Numbered from the stretch's first letter, positions 19,615 to 32,119 are shown. The stretch: 64,000 bases of DNA from Fragilaria radians (GCA_900642245.1 CAAAJI010000017.1:288912-352911); one strand, 5' to 3'. Numbers and translations are program-made. Notes: generated from the sequence alone by a model not told the origin.

Positions 19615-22600
19615 TATTTGGAGAATTATACCTCTGACTGTTATCTATCCCTTATAATATGTTTTATGTTCAAGGTTTTTGTGAGATTGGCTTGTTTGTA
19701 TATGGTACGGATGATTTCAGGATTCGCATTTTAGGACCCTCATCGGTTCGCATCGAAAGCGGACAAATTTTTGCTGTCTGGCATTTCGGATACGAATCTT
19801 CAAGATTGACCGAAGGAACAAGTAGGGAATAATGACCTTTACAAACTTAGGGAATTTACGATAATCGTACTAGGCCCTATCCCTAAATTTATAATTTCGG
19901 CTCCGTAAAAATCTCATTAAACACTTAGAAGGGGGGAAAATACTGTAAAAGTTAAGCAAATGTTTGTAACTTATTCCCTGCAAGAAATATTATGTGATAT
20001 GTGTGCCTAGTTATCCAGATTACATGTTGGAGAAAATATTCCAATTGCCTTTTACCCTCACTTTCTTGGTCAAATGATTGAGAATGTCATTTACAACTTA
20101 GTTTCATTGCTCAATGACTGGTGTCAATACAGGGATTATGTTTGCTGTTGGTTTGGCTTTTACGATTTTGATGCTGAACATCTGCTTTAATTTATCTTTG
20201 GAATTGCTCTCATTGTCAAAGGGAATAAATTGAGATAAAGAACATTGCTACCACCATATATTATGAATTTAATTTTTATTGTATGTGGCAGACTTGCTTG
20301 TGGTTTTGGCTCTTTCAAGAAGTTTTTAGCTAGAAAGAGGTTAATGGAGATTGATTATGGATAGAGAAAGGAGCCACCAGAAATACATATACAACCACCC
20401 AGGGGTCAGATTATGCTATCTCTGGAGATACAGTGACAAATGTTTTAAGCTCTTTTTGATCCATTTTCAAACCTTCCAAAAAAATGTAGAAAACCACTAG
20501 AACCTGCAGTGCCTGAAGTAGGGTTCCGAGTTGAACTTGAAGAAAAACATGAGCCTTGCATGGAGAAAACCAATGAAAACTGCGGGAAATGAAACTCACG
20601 CGCAGACAGGGATATCTCTGGGTCTGGACGAGATTACCAAGTTTTAAAAATACAGCTTGGATGGCACCTTTGGTGAGGTAACGTATAGTGGTCTAACTCA
20701 AGAAGATGTTAAGACAGGACAGAGTGAAGTCTAGTTCATGTGAATGTCCAGCCAAGATCCCTGTGGATTCCAATGCTAGCTACCTTACGTGTTTTAGTTC
20801 TGACATCAGCTCTTCTGAAATTGTTGAGTTTATCCGATGTTACCCTTGAATCGATTGAGCTATAAATATTGCTGCCCCTTGCGCTCTATCCAGCATTTAT
20901 TGTCTGCCTTACAGCCATATCATTCAAAGATAAACTAACACTTGAAGAATTAGGCTGATATGACGTTTAAGATGTTGCACATGTCTTAGGTTCCAAAAGT
21001 TGCATCATTATTCCAATGGGAAGGTCTTTTGATTTCACAAGGAAAAAAAGGTTTACTCCTCTACCACGGTACTACTCCTATAGTACTGAACCGTCAAAAC
21101 TACTATCCGAATAGTATTCTATTTATTCCTCTAAAACTAAGGCTTTGTTGCCAATCCCAAATTCCATTATGCTCTCTTGATTGGTTCCTATGAAAATTCA
21201 AAATAGCCCTATATCATTTATTGAACTAATATTCCAATCCTTAGAAATAATGTCACAAGAGGTCTGAAATGTAGTATTTTTTAAGGCACATGCTTTTTAA
21301 ACTGATATGATTAAGCGTCCTAAAGCATGCAAAGTCATGCAGATATTCAACAATCAATTGCCAATTGTAATTCCCCCAATCCTATAGAAAGAGCGTCAAA
21401 GAAAGAAAAGGTAACAAACACCCCAGCCTTTCGTACTTTACAAACCTCCACGATCAAATATGTATAAGCTTTGCACCTGAGCTATGAATGCTTGTTGTGG
21501 TGCCACATAAGCATTTGATAATAATTGCAAGGATTTATCGGGTCTTTGTACGACCCTAACATGCAACATTCCACGCTTAACCAAATTAGCATTTAGTCAT
21601 GATATTCTATTGTACATACAGTTAAATCCTATTTATATGAAACCTTAAAGTGTCTTTGAGATAAGAATACGCATGACTCTAATTTGTTTTTTATTGCTTT
21701 GTAACACTTCTCTGTATTACTCTTTTTTGCAATCTTGAGGGCGTGCGAAACTTCATACTTTACAATTGTTTTTTAAACGAAGTAATTAAATTGTCAACCA
21801 TAAATAGTCAATGTGTACACGTTCAATTGCAATTTTCACTTCTTTTAGTGCAAAAAGGTTTGAACCTGTACTTCAATACTCAGGATCAATTGATGGAAAT
21901 GAATCACATTATCACGTGAACGTCATACGTCGAGAAAATACGACCAGAGTCGCAAAACAGATGAAAATAGAATAGTACCACAGTTCTTTATTCAAACCTT
22001 CCATTAATGCTTAACTTTAGTCGAACACATGAATACACCAGGTGTAAGAATTCTTACCCTACAGCTTATTTCTTCAAGCCTCTACAATCACCCAATTCAT
22101 GCAAATAAATACTGAAGCTACTTCTGCAAACTGCCATTTGCCCATTCATTATCGTACTATTGCATTTGAATATTGAAAATGAATAAAACAAAAGTTAATA
22201 ACGTTAAGGTCAATCAAGGCTGGCTATGCAGTCAATCTAGGGACTAAACGAATATCGAATACAGTCCTGCAAAATGCTATAAAGAGTAACCATTCTTTAC
22301 AATTAGATATTAAATCATTTAGATTACTTTTTCCACACGATAATTCTTTTCGTCTATCTAATTTTCATGTCATTCCTTTGTTTCCCACGACACGTGGAGG
22401 GTACGTTAATTGGTATGATTAATTAGGCTTCGAAAGCTAGGCTTGGAAACACACAATGCGTGTCTGTAAATCTAAATCATGTATATTGACTTAAATCAAT
22501 TGTAGCGATATACAATAAACTGACTGTGAACTTAACGTTCTATCAACATTGCGTAGGTATCGTAAACAGTAAATTCAATTTAACCCAAATTAATCATAGA

Positions 22601-23230
22601 ATCCAGCCATATTCTAAACGATTCCTACTTAGTAGGTGCGTGTCCTGAGGGTAGACCTGCTGAATACTCTTTCATGCATCTTCTATGCTATGAATATGAA
22701 ATAATAGTTGCATTTTACTCATTTCCGCTGTCCGTCAGTCGCTCCTTCAGAGCTCTGGTAACCAGTCCTTATAATTTTATCCCTACGATACATGGGCACA
22801 CACGACTACTCGTACATACTGGAAAATAGAAGTCATTGCTTAGTAGAATTCCTATTGAGATTTCACGGCTTTCGATCAGAATATGAGATACGACAAGTTG
22901 AAGCGTGTTCGTTACACAGTGAATAATCGAGTTCGTTACAAATACTAAAGAGCTCGCTCGCAAGGGTAAAGGCTCAGAACTGCCTATAGATTATTAAACT
23001 TCCCAGTGTTTCGCACCACGCTAAAACAGCGAAATATATTTCCTGCTCGTTACATGGCAACGGCAGGTCACGGTGTTACTGTCGTGAGCAAATTGATTCA
23101 AAAGCCCTGTGTAAAACTGGCAAATCGACGTGACGGGAATTCGTCTTTGCTTTTTCTCATCACTGGAGCAAGTATCGATCCTCCTGACTGATAAATCTAT
23201 CGATTTTGATTTCATCGACTTGCGACTCGA
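19615..23230. other. Long gene-free region
   Basis: 3.6 kb without a supportable gene on either strand. The few 60-codon frames (20411-20599, 22769-22963, 23006-23191) lack recognisable similarity. Parts may be decayed transposon, but I could not identify a retroelement motif here, unlike other gaps in this window. The last few hundred bases should hold the PRL phosphatase promoter. Confidence 0.5.
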
Positions 23231-23803
23231 ATGACTGTTAATCTTCAGAGAGTATCCGATAACGCAAACGCTGTTCCTGCAGTAATGATTGGTTCCAGGC
23301 CTACCCTGATCAGCGTTCCGCCCATGCGTTTCCTGATTATGGACGCACCACGACAATCTAATCTTCATATTTACATTAAGGAGATGAAGAAAAACTCAGT
23401 ATCTCACGTGGTCCGAGTATGTGAACCAACATATTCGAAGGCGGAATTAGACAACGCGGGAATGAATCTACACGAAATGCAGTATCCGGATGGTCATGCT
23501 CCTTCGCAAGAGATTATTGATAAATGGCTCGGGCTTGTAGAAGACACATTCTTCAAGGAAAGTTCTGCTTCCAGTCCTTGTATCGCTGTTCATTGCGTGG
23601 CTGGGTTGGGTAGAGCCCCAGTCATGGTAGCGATAGCTTTGATTGAATTTGCAAGCTATGATCCTGTTGAAGCCGTCACCATGATTCGCAGCCATCGTCG
23701 AGGCGCCATTAACGAGAAGCAGTTGCTCTATCTTGAGGGTTACAAGCGTCATTGGAAAAAAGCTCCCGGAGCTGGGCAAGATACTTGCTGCATTATTCTT
23801 TAA
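23231..23803 (+). CDS. PRL: PRL-type (PTP4A) prenylated protein tyrosine phosphatase
   Basis: 190 aa, single exon. The order of motifs is that of the PRL family: FLIMDAPRQSNLHIYIKEM, then VVRVCEPTYSK, then the signature HCVAGLGRAPVMVAIALIE. In that signature Cys122 is the nucleophile and Arg128 binds phosphate; the Ala after the Arg (CxxxxxRA) is PRL-specific and goes with low catalytic turnover. The basic segment SHRRGAINEKQLLYLEGYK follows. The C-terminus DTCCIIL is a prenylation box; the final Leu predicts geranylgeranyl rather than farnesyl, so membrane attachment is expected. About 35 N-terminal residues precede the conserved core. In animals PRLs bind CNNM magnesium transporters; no such partner is in this window. 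Confidence 0.95.
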   Translation: MTVNLQRVSDNANAVPAVMIGSRPTLISVPPMRFLIMDAPRQSNLHIYIKEMKKNSVSHVVRVCEPTYSKAELDNAGMNLHEMQYPDGHAPSQEIIDKWLGLVEDTFFKESSASSPCIAVHCVAGLGRAPVMVAIALIEFASYDPVEAVTMIRSHRRGAINEKQLLYLEGYKRHWKKAPGAGQDTCCIIL

Positions 23804-25335
23804 AGTCTATAATGAGACTAAGTGCCTGAAGCAGTATCCTATATGTTATTTAAGACATTTCTGAAGTTATTCGAATTCTACAATAGGTTGTTTTATACAA
23901 ATCTAGAGGAGAGATTGTCATGTGACTTTAGTTGATTCACTTCAATCTCTCGACCCACACCTTTAAAAAGTACTAGATGGAAGAGACGACAAATATTTCT
24001 TGGTAGGTAAGGTTACGAGTTACAACGAACATTTTGAAAATATGTTACCTACCCAAATTTTGATGCTCAGAAATGAACCTTTCAAAAGTTAAGAAATAAG
24101 TTTATTTCTCTGTTGTCTAGAAGCCACCGCAATTTATTAAGATACTTAAGGAATATGTTGAGACTAGAAGCCTTTAAAACTGATTTGCGATTGGATGCCT
24201 CAATAGGGGTACGATACTATTACTGGTATGAGTGTTAATCCAGCGTTGTTGAATACCTTTACCACCAAGAGTTTTATATGCTCAAAGGTCAACAAGAGCG
24301 CACAATAGTCATTCAAGTTAAAACTTCTTGGGGCATTATTCTAAGAAACTCTTTTGATCTTTAGATGACATTTTGGAACAATTACGACCAGGTAAATCAT
24401 TGTCATTAGTCATAGAATTCTTATTGAATATTGGATAAATTAGATATCCAGGATACTATGGTAAAAAAATGTCTTGTTATGTGCTGATGATTTTGTTCTT
24501 GTGGAAGTACCTTCATACTTCAAGATTGATTTCATCCGCAATTAAAATGTTGACAATCCGTTGTTTTATGCCTTGCTAAGTGCTTTTACCTCATGGGAAA
24601 ACCCAAGTCTGGTTGTTCTTTTACCTGAGCGCTTCAAGAGGAATCACTTGTCTGAATCATACTTGTGTTCTCGGTTAATCAGTTTCATTGTCATTGTATG
24701 GTTCCTGTGTGACAGTCATTCATCTATACTTAGTGCGGCTTCATTTCACTGGGGTGAGCAATAGAAGTATATAATCCCAGGACTCCTTGACTGAAACAAG
24801 GACTTGAAGGCAGCCATGAAGTTTTTAAAGATTCTGTTGTGACACATATCTGAATACATGGACAACACGTCCATTCAACATTTTGGCAAAGGTTGAGGAT
24901 CCTTATATCTGTATTCACATCAAGTCATAAGAATGGAATAGGGAACACTGAATCAGGAGATACCATGGATTGAATGCCTATCAGGATTTATCATACATTT
25001 GTTAATCGTATTGATATGCCATATGCATGAAAAGGTCAAATGAAGTTGGAACTTCCTACCATGATGCCATTCTGGGAGATAACACGAAAATTCATTTTGG
25101 TCATTATCGTTTTAAAGTTCTGGGAAAAGTATCTTTAGTATTGCCTCCTGAAACAGTTGTATTCCACACACGATTGAAACATTAGCAAAAGCAGATAGTA
25201 ACTGTCGAGAAACACAGCACATATTTATTCTGACCTTCGTATTTGAAATCGGAAAAAAATATGTTACTGCCAATACCATCAGCATATCGGTATTGCTTAG
25301 AAATGTAGTAAGACTAGTAAAGGTTTATTTATGAT
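23804..25335. other. Gene-free region, possibly decayed transposon
   Basis: 1.5 kb between PRL and acyl-CoA oxidase. Short frames such as 24561-24764 show no conserved motif. A stretch near 25165-25200 reads weakly like the ETLAK..R-T segment of diatom retroelement polyproteins, but it is too short and broken to call. Confidence 0.4.
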
Positions 25336-27566
25336 TCAGAGCCTAGCCGCTGTTCCGCTGTACATGCCAGCACCATCTTGAATAAGGCGACGGAGATGAG
25401 GCTCATAGCCTGGTCCAGGATCTGTTTTATTCAGAGGATCTCGCTTTGCTGCATCTATAATTGCAGGGTAAATATTGCCGTCAAAACGACCAAGCGCACT
25501 CTTCAATCGAAAATCAGAAAAGTCAAATGCATCGACCAAAGATACGGCATTTGGACGGATTTTATCCAGCAATTGTACTACATTTGATCTTACCCATGAA
25601 GCCATTTGGGCAGTCAAATATCCGTCCTCTAGAAAATCTCCCATTTCTTTTTCGATCCAATAATGAGCAAATAATCGAGCTAGGTCTTGCAATACACTAA
25701 TTTCATCATCATCCAATAAACCATCCTCTGCTTCCTGGGTAATACCTTCGATAACATTTGAGAGCAAAACAAGAAGAGAATAAGCTCTAGACATTCGAGA
25801 CATTTGAATCAAGGCTTCATTCCATGCTTCAGATAAAGATTTACCACAGGATATTGCGTTCTGCAGTTGCTGCGAAATTTCGACCAGTAACCTAGCAGAT
25901 CTGTGACCGAAAATCGTCAACAAAGTTTTTAGATTCATAAAATCTTTTGCCTTGGATACTGGACATTCTTCTTTTTGACCATCAAGAATTGATCTAATTG
26001 AGGGGATGAGAAGCCTTGAATCGCACTTGCTATACGCAGAGAGATCTTTTCCACTGTTCACAACATCGACAAGCTTAACAAGCACCTTGGCCACCTGCTG
26101 AGGAAGCATGTGATTGTCTCCTTCGACAGTAGGATTCTGAAGATACGTTGTGAGAAGCTCAGGCAATCCGGAACACATTAAGAAGCCATGTCCTCCGCAA
26201 GCCTTGCGGCATTCTTCAATTCCATCAGCAGTCACTGAAGTTGTGAATGATTTCAAGCTTGATGTAGTAGCATGAATGTCTGAAACTTCAATCTTGGATA
26301 CGTCGCCATTCGATATCAGTCTTTGTTCAATACCTTTCAGACGTTGGAGTACCTTTTTCCCCGTGAAAAAGAAGCAATATGAAGACGCAAGTAATGGGAA
26401 AAGGCGATGTTGCTGTTGCTTATAGTCAATTATCTGAACTTCAGTTTTGTCATCTTCACTGAAGCCTTGACGTCGGACAGCAGAGTATCTGATGGCGATA
26501 GTGGTTGCTGCCGCCAAGTGTCTTCCAGCCTCATCTGAAACAATGCAAGATGCCATTAGACGAATAGTTGAGGTCTATACGATCTATCATAAAAATAATG
26601 CTTACCAACAATGTAGGCTCGAACCTGCATCATAGTGATATATGCAATCTTAGAGGTGGCCTCGGATACTGTTTTCTTTATGTATTTTCCATTTTCATCG
26701 ACAGATGCAAATCTCATCGCCATGTTACGCCGAGGAATCATGACGTTCTCAAAGTGGGCAAATCCATTATCCATATTATTATAGCCAATTTTGGGCCCTA
26801 AGTCCCCGGTAACTACCCCAGGTAACAACTTATGATTATCCATAGAGCGGAGAGGGACTAGAAAGTTGTGAATTCCTTGATCGATGCCATCACCGTCGAT
26901 CAGGCGTGCAATCACCATGGCGTGGTTAGCTGTACGTCCCAGGGTCCCAGGCCAAGCCTTGCTGCTCGTTAATGTGGGTGAATTGATGAGCCAACTGCCT
27001 CCTGGCTGACCACCATTGGATTCGGACAGAAAGGCGTGACCGATTTCGGTTTGGGCATAGCATCCAATCATCTTCCAGTCCCGGCATAATGGTAACCATT
27101 CTGACTGCTGCTCGTCATCGCAAAGGCTTACAATATTAGGTAGAAACATGACCCAATGTAGCGACGTTGGAAGGTCATCGGCAATAGCTCTGACCATCAA
27201 CATAAAATCCTGACTTTGGCAAATTTGACCATTACAATCCTCGCCAATACCTAACTTGCGACAAAGTTCAACCATTCGCACGTGCTTTGCTAAAGCACGT
27301 GTATGGCGATCTGTTCTGTGAAGATAAATATTATCATTATTATAAAAAATTCCTGATGGATCTCGGACAATAACTTCTTCAATTTGTCTTCGACGTAATG
27401 TTCGCTCTTTGCATCCATCTAGTAAGTACGTCATTCGTTCAACCGAAAACGATACCTTCTCACGCTCCTTACGTAAGTCAGGATTGACTGAAGACTCTTC
27501 ATCTTGAAGGCCCTTGGTATACATGTAGGCGTTCGCAAATGATGGTGTTATTTTGATTTCTGACAT
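25336..27566 (-). CDS. ACOX: Peroxisomal acyl-CoA oxidase, two exons
   Basis: Flavoenzyme for the first step of peroxisomal beta-oxidation (acyl-CoA + O2 to trans-2-enoyl-CoA + H2O2). The exons are 26606-27566 and 25336-26534. The 71-nt intron (GTAAGC..GTTTCAG) splits an Asp codon and restores VRAYIVDEAGRHLAAA, giving 719 aa. Motifs include INSPTLTSSKAWPGTLGRT, GPKIGYNNMDNGFAHF, ATTIAIRYSAVRRQ, ACGGHGFLMCSGLPE and VEGDNHMLPQQ with the catalytic Glu, then VDAFDFSD and LGRFDGNIY. The last three residues, ARL, fit the PTS1 peroxisome signal. Odd point: after TEIGHAFLSES the chain is several residues shorter than in animal and yeast enzymes and lacks the usual GLETTA-like segment before the beta-domain. 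Confidence 0.96.
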
Positions 27567-28440
27567 CTAAAGAAGAAACTTGCCCTGACATTTATGAGCT
27601 TTATCCAAGCTTCCACTCGGAATGTTTTGCCCTGGAATCACAAAATTCTGAATTCCATTTTGGATTTGAAATACGAATTCGATTCTGTACCAGAAGTACA
27701 AACGAAAATCCGAAAAATTATTACGTGTAGGAAACAGAGGGATTACTCAATGTGTCAGAAAACATTAAATCTCATGTTGAAAGCTTACGGAAATGCAAGC
27801 TTATACAGAACAAACGAAACATCTCAAGATCAGGAAATCCTTGGATGCAGAATCTGATGTAAATTAGTGGCAATCAGTGAGACGAGGAAAAATTGGAGCT
27901 AACAAAGAGCAAATCTTGACAGAAGATATCTTTGCCAACAGCAGCCATAGGAAAACCACGGCATTAAACTTGAAGAACCTAGATTCAAAGAAAGAAATGT
28001 CTCAATTGATAATGAAATTCAGTTTATGTACATCCAGGAAAGCTTGAACTCTAGCCTGGAAACGCGGATCTTCTGGAAGCTCTTTCATCACTGAATATTC
28101 TTCGAAGGAATATGGTTAGGTAGCCTAGAATAATATTCTTCCATTCCTTAACTTACAATTTACAATAGTTGACAGCAGCATTTGTTCAATATTTGTAAGT
28201 CACATTTGGACTGTGTTGAGTTTACGAAAATATGAGGCTGTGCGCTTTTATCCTGCCTGCTTTCTACATCAGTTGGTTAACAAATGCATCTATACAACAT
28301 TGAAAGCTCTATTGGTATCTTGGAATGATAGAAGTATCTCACTTCCAATGACCTTAATATTTTCAAATGCCTTTACATGGGTTGAAAGTGATTAAAACTT
28401 GACCTTGCTTGATGTGGGACTTTCGAAAGGGGCTAGAAGC
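27567..28440. other. Upstream region of ACOX; one coding-like minus-strand fragment
   Basis: This holds the ACOX promoter side. An 87-codon plus-strand frame at 27594-27857 has no recognised similarity. On the minus strand about 28010-28113, a short stop-to-stop frame reads KELPEDPRFQARVQAFLDVH in an ordinary-protein style, ending LNFIIN-stop. It may be an exon remnant of an unidentified gene. I do not call a gene. Confidence 0.35.
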
Positions 28441-28479
28441 TCATTTGTTAAAAAATAGAATAATTGTATTGGACTATGC

Positions 28480-29330
28480 CAAGAAATTGGAATATAGTTT
28501 CTTATGCTTTTTGAAGCCCCTATATTCAGGATGGCTTCCCTCTCTTTATGTGCTGGTTGAATACCTTGTCTGGTAATTCAATATCCCAAATACTTGATTT
28601 CTTCTGTAAAGAACCTAGATTTATGCAGTAACTCTTGTACCACTGGTTGAGAGCCTTGCTAAAACCATTTCAAACTTAAGCAAGTGGTCTATGAAACTGT
28701 TCTTTGTAAACGTAAAAAGTATGAATCATCAAGATAGGCCTTTAAATCTTCCAAATTGTAGGCAAGTCTATACATAACATTTTGAAAACATTAGAGGCAA
28801 CTTTGATTATCATGGGTAAGTGTGTCTACATGTTTCTTCCCAATGGAATACAATTGTGCATTGCCTTTGAGAATCAGAATCTAGCTTGATATGGCAATAA
28901 TTCATATTCAAATCCAGAAATGCCTTGGCAGAGGTAAAATCATCCATGGACAGTTATTTGTCCCCATAATGGGTGATGTTTCAATAGCGCATTGAGATTT
29001 TCTGAAATCAGAGAAATCTCTTGTTGTTCCATTTTTGATGGAAATTGCAAAAGGTGGGGAAGCCCATACAGAAGTGTAGTCTATGTTTAGGACTCCAACT
29101 TCAACTTTTCTTGGACTTGCTTTACGCAGATGCTGCTCGACTGATCTAAGGACAGTTTATGGATGAGTATACTTTTTAGTTTTTGCATCTAGGATCTCAA
29201 TAGAACAAGAGTATTTGCCTACAAGAGTTTGTTGCTCATATATCGTAGAAAAACCTAAGTCAAGGGCTAGTGCTCTAAGTAAATGTTCCTCATAATTGGG
29301 AAAAGAAGTTTTTGCCTGCTTAGATTGGTT
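28480..29330 (-). mobile_element. Ty3/gypsy retrotransposon relic (reverse transcriptase)
   Basis: A decayed minus-strand pol fragment broken by stops and frameshifts. In coding order it reads KYTHP..HLRKASPRKVEVGVLN, WASPPFAISIKNGTTRDFSD (compare the gypsy pattern W.SP.F...KK.G..R...DFR), FTSAKAFLDLNMNYCHIKLD (the LDL..GY.HI motif) and RQCTIVFHWEE. Later come a remnant of the finger/palm region and a weak LGYWIT-like piece (YLGY..LPDKVFN). No LTR, integrase or gag was found next to it. It is not functional. Confidence 0.85.
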
Positions 29331-29954
29331 GGACCTATAATGAGTTTAATAAATTATAATCTTGGATGCAGGAAAAAATTAAAGATCACCAGCCGCTGTT
29401 GGGTCCAGCAGGACTATAATATATTTCCAGTGTACCGAGATAACATGCTTAGGTCCTGTAGTTACACTTATCATATGAATGGAATAACCAATTTGTATCA
29501 TCAAAAATAATTGCGTGATGCTGCACAATTATTTGTCAATACTTGTTCCCCCCACGTGCAATCCTGATTGAATAAGTTACAAATTTTCAAAACCACGAAA
29601 AGGAACAAAGGAACTTCATGTATTTGAAGTGCTAGCATGAGTATCTTAGGAATGTTTCTTAATGAAGAATTTGCACACATGTCGTTAACCTCTTGAAAGA
29701 GCACTTTTAATGAGTTGGTGTATTTTTGATCATGTAGTTGAAAAATATTATTAGGTCATATTCTTTTACTTTAAATCAGTATCGCCGACTTAGATATTTT
29801 GTCCTTTTTGTTCGTGATATATACAGTAACTGCCTCGTAATGAAATGCACTTTCCAACCATATGATACAATTTCTGGCAGCGCCAACAAAAGCATGTTTT
29901 TGGCATTATTAGATGCTGCCCCATCAACGCAGAACTCTAGGCAAAACTAGTGAG
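29331..29954. other. Gene-free stretch between gypsy relic and MATE gene
   Basis: AT-rich, with two short frames of no recognisable similarity. It may include further decayed retroelement sequence and must hold the 3' UTR of the MATE gene. Confidence 0.4.
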
Positions 29955-31589
29955 CTAGTCCTCGGAGGATGCAAATAAATTGATAGGACCATCTTGATCG
30001 GCTAATTTGTACAGCGATGTCAGCCCTCGCATGGCTTGTAGCACTATCAAGGATTCCCAGACATGTTCCAAAACTCTCAAGTCCCCTTCATGATGTATGA
30101 TGAGGAAAAAAATGACTGCGATTGACGCACTAAAAGCCATAGCCTTTGCTTGAAAGAGAAATTCAGTTGCGCCCTGTAGAATGCCATCGGCGGCAAACAC
30201 GAGAGCATTTAGAGGCTGAGCAAGAGTGACGATGATGAGAATTTCTTTTAACTTCATTTGAGTTCTGTCGTCTCGGGTAAAAAAATGCACTAGAAATCCA
30301 CTAGAGTCTCCTATCCATAGAGCTAGGCTTAATCCGATTCCTAAAATAAGACTATACAGGAATACCGTATTGGAGATGTTGCGGGCCCTCTTTTGCGAAT
30401 TCCGCCCTAACGCATCCGCAACCAATCCCTGAGCTGCAGCTTCGAGTGCATCACAAATAAAATTACAAAGTAGCCATAATTGAATAGCAATCTGATGCGC
30501 TGCGACGCTTGCGGCCGCATCTTGAAGTCCCGATCGTGCCGCCATAGCCGCTGCTCCTGATAGGGTAATCTGCAATACAAGCGATCTAAGGAGTAACGAA
30601 CTTGAAGCAACGAGGAGAGACTTAACTTCATCCCAAGGAGGAATGGAAAGTGCCGGTGTGATGGTGACAGACTTTTTGTCGTCTCTATTACTTCCGAGTT
30701 GACCAGTTGCCGATGGTAGGTTAGAAGAAAGAATGAGTAGAAACGTAATTGCTGAAATCCATTCAGCCGAAGTTGTCGCAATTGCTGCTCCCATGGGCCC
30801 CATTCCAAGTTTCGCAATCAAGATATAGTCTAGAGTAATGTTGATAGTATTCGCAAAAGCAAGAATATATAGCGGAGTCTTTGTATCCAAATAACCGCGT
30901 AGTATGCCAGTTGACGCTGAAATGCATAGAACAGCTGGAGCAGCGAGGGCGCGGACTGTTAGGAATTCAGTTGCATATCTATTTGCAGTCAGCCCTGTTT
31001 GTAATGTTCCCATGATATGAAGCAATGGCTGTGAAGCAGTAACAAGTACAACAGTTAAGATAATACCTAAAAGTAATGCCAAGGAGAGGGCTTGACCGCT
31101 GACACTGATGGCCATCTGTTCATTCCCCGCCGCACGCTCTTTGGAAACTAGGGGGGTAGTGGCGAAGCAAAGGAAATTGAAAAGATAGAAAGAAAAAGTC
31201 AATAGTGCTGCAGCAGAGCCCATTCCTGCAAGTTGATCAGCTGAATCAGAGAACCTCCCAACAAACGCAGTATCTATCAATGCCATGAGAGGATCCATTA
31301 ACAATGCCAAGAGAGCAGGAATCGCCAAATCAAGTATTTCTTGTCCAATGGATGGCTTTTCCGGCTCAACGTCCACTGGCAGTAAGGGATCTGTTTCCAC
31401 TGGATTATCCTCATTGTTCCTCTCGTCAAGTTTCGAAAATGGAAGCAACATGATACTGCGGTTTCGCTTTTGAACAGAAACAAGAAAATGATGATGAACA
31501 GAAGCTGGCTTTAAAGGAATTAGAGAACTAAATGAGGAAACAAGTGGGATAGAAATGAAAGCGAAGATTGCCAGAAACCTATTCCGCAT
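29955..31589 (-). CDS. MATE-family efflux transporter with plastid-type presequence
   Basis: 544 aa, single exon. It has about twelve hydrophobic segments in the two-lobed MATE pattern. The first lobe starts LDLAIPALLALLMDPLMALI and DTAFVGRFSDSADQLAGMG, the proton-coupled plant/DinF-type signature. The second holds LQDAAASVAAHQIAIQLWLL. Such proteins export organic anions, phenolics or drugs in exchange for protons or sodium. The first 20 residues are a signal peptide (FLAIFAFISIPLVSS) followed by FSSLIPLKPAS, a Phe-started plastid transit-like stretch, so an envelope or thylakoid location is likely, as for plant EDS5-type MATEs. A Ser/Asp/Glu-rich linker precedes the membrane domain. The substrate cannot be told from sequence. 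Confidence 0.92.
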   Translation of the reverse strand: MRNRFLAIFAFISIPLVSSFSSLIPLKPASVHHHFLVSVQKRNRSIMLLPFSKLDERNNEDNPVETDPLLPVDVEPEKPSIGQEILDLAIPALLALLMDPLMALIDTAFVGRFSDSADQLAGMGSAAALLTFSFYLFNFLCFATTPLVSKERAAGNEQMAISVSGQALSLALLLGIILTVVLVTASQPLLHIMGTLQTGLTANRYATEFLTVRALAAPAVLCISASTGILRGYLDTKTPLYILAFANTINITLDYILIAKLGMGPMGAAIATTSAEWISAITFLLILSSNLPSATGQLGSNRDDKKSVTITPALSIPPWDEVKSLLVASSSLLLRSLVLQITLSGAAAMAARSGLQDAAASVAAHQIAIQLWLLCNFICDALEAAAQGLVADALGRNSQKRARNISNTVFLYSLILGIGLSLALWIGDSSGFLVHFFTRDDRTQMKLKEILIIVTLAQPLNALVFAADGILQGATEFLFQAKAMAFSASIAVIFFLIIHHEGDLRVLEHVWESLIVLQAMRGLTSLYKLADQDGPINLFASSED

Positions 31590-32119
31590 CCCTGTTGTAC
31601 TACTGGCGTTAAATTATTTACGAAATTATGCATGTCCTAAACACGCCCGAATCTTGGATTAAATCATCATGTGTGCGATCAGTATTCAGCGGTGTAGGTA
31701 CAGGATCAGAGTTTTTTCCAGTTACCAACAAATGTTTTTCAACATGGATGATAATTGCTTCCACTTTTGTTTTACTGGATCGATACTTTTGAATCCAAGA
31801 CTTTTATTTGGTTTTACTTCAAAGCTTCATATTGATTCTCTTTATCATCCAAAAGAAGTGTAGGAAGCGTGAAATCATCTACGCCGTTTCTCTCCCTGCC
31901 ACTAGATGCCATAGCTTACCCAAAGAAATCTAAATGCAAATCTAGATAGGACAAAGTTTGATGAAAACATCACTTAGCAAAAATCGGAAAAGATTGCAGT
32001 CAAAGATATCGCATCTATCCAGAAATCATAAAAAAATGAAAAAAAGTTTCAACCACTTCACAAACGAAGGAATAATTGTCACTTAGAAAGGTAAAGACTT
32101 CAATATCCTTTGATATTCC
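31590..32119. other. MATE upstream region, no gene seen
   Basis: 530 bases upstream of the MATE start. A 64-codon plus-strand frame has no similarity that I recognise. The promoter is expected here but no motif stands out. Confidence 0.4.

Noticed and set aside
25150..25260. Possible retroelement fragment (ETLAK-like)
   Set aside because: Similarity covers only a few residues and changes frame; not enough to call.
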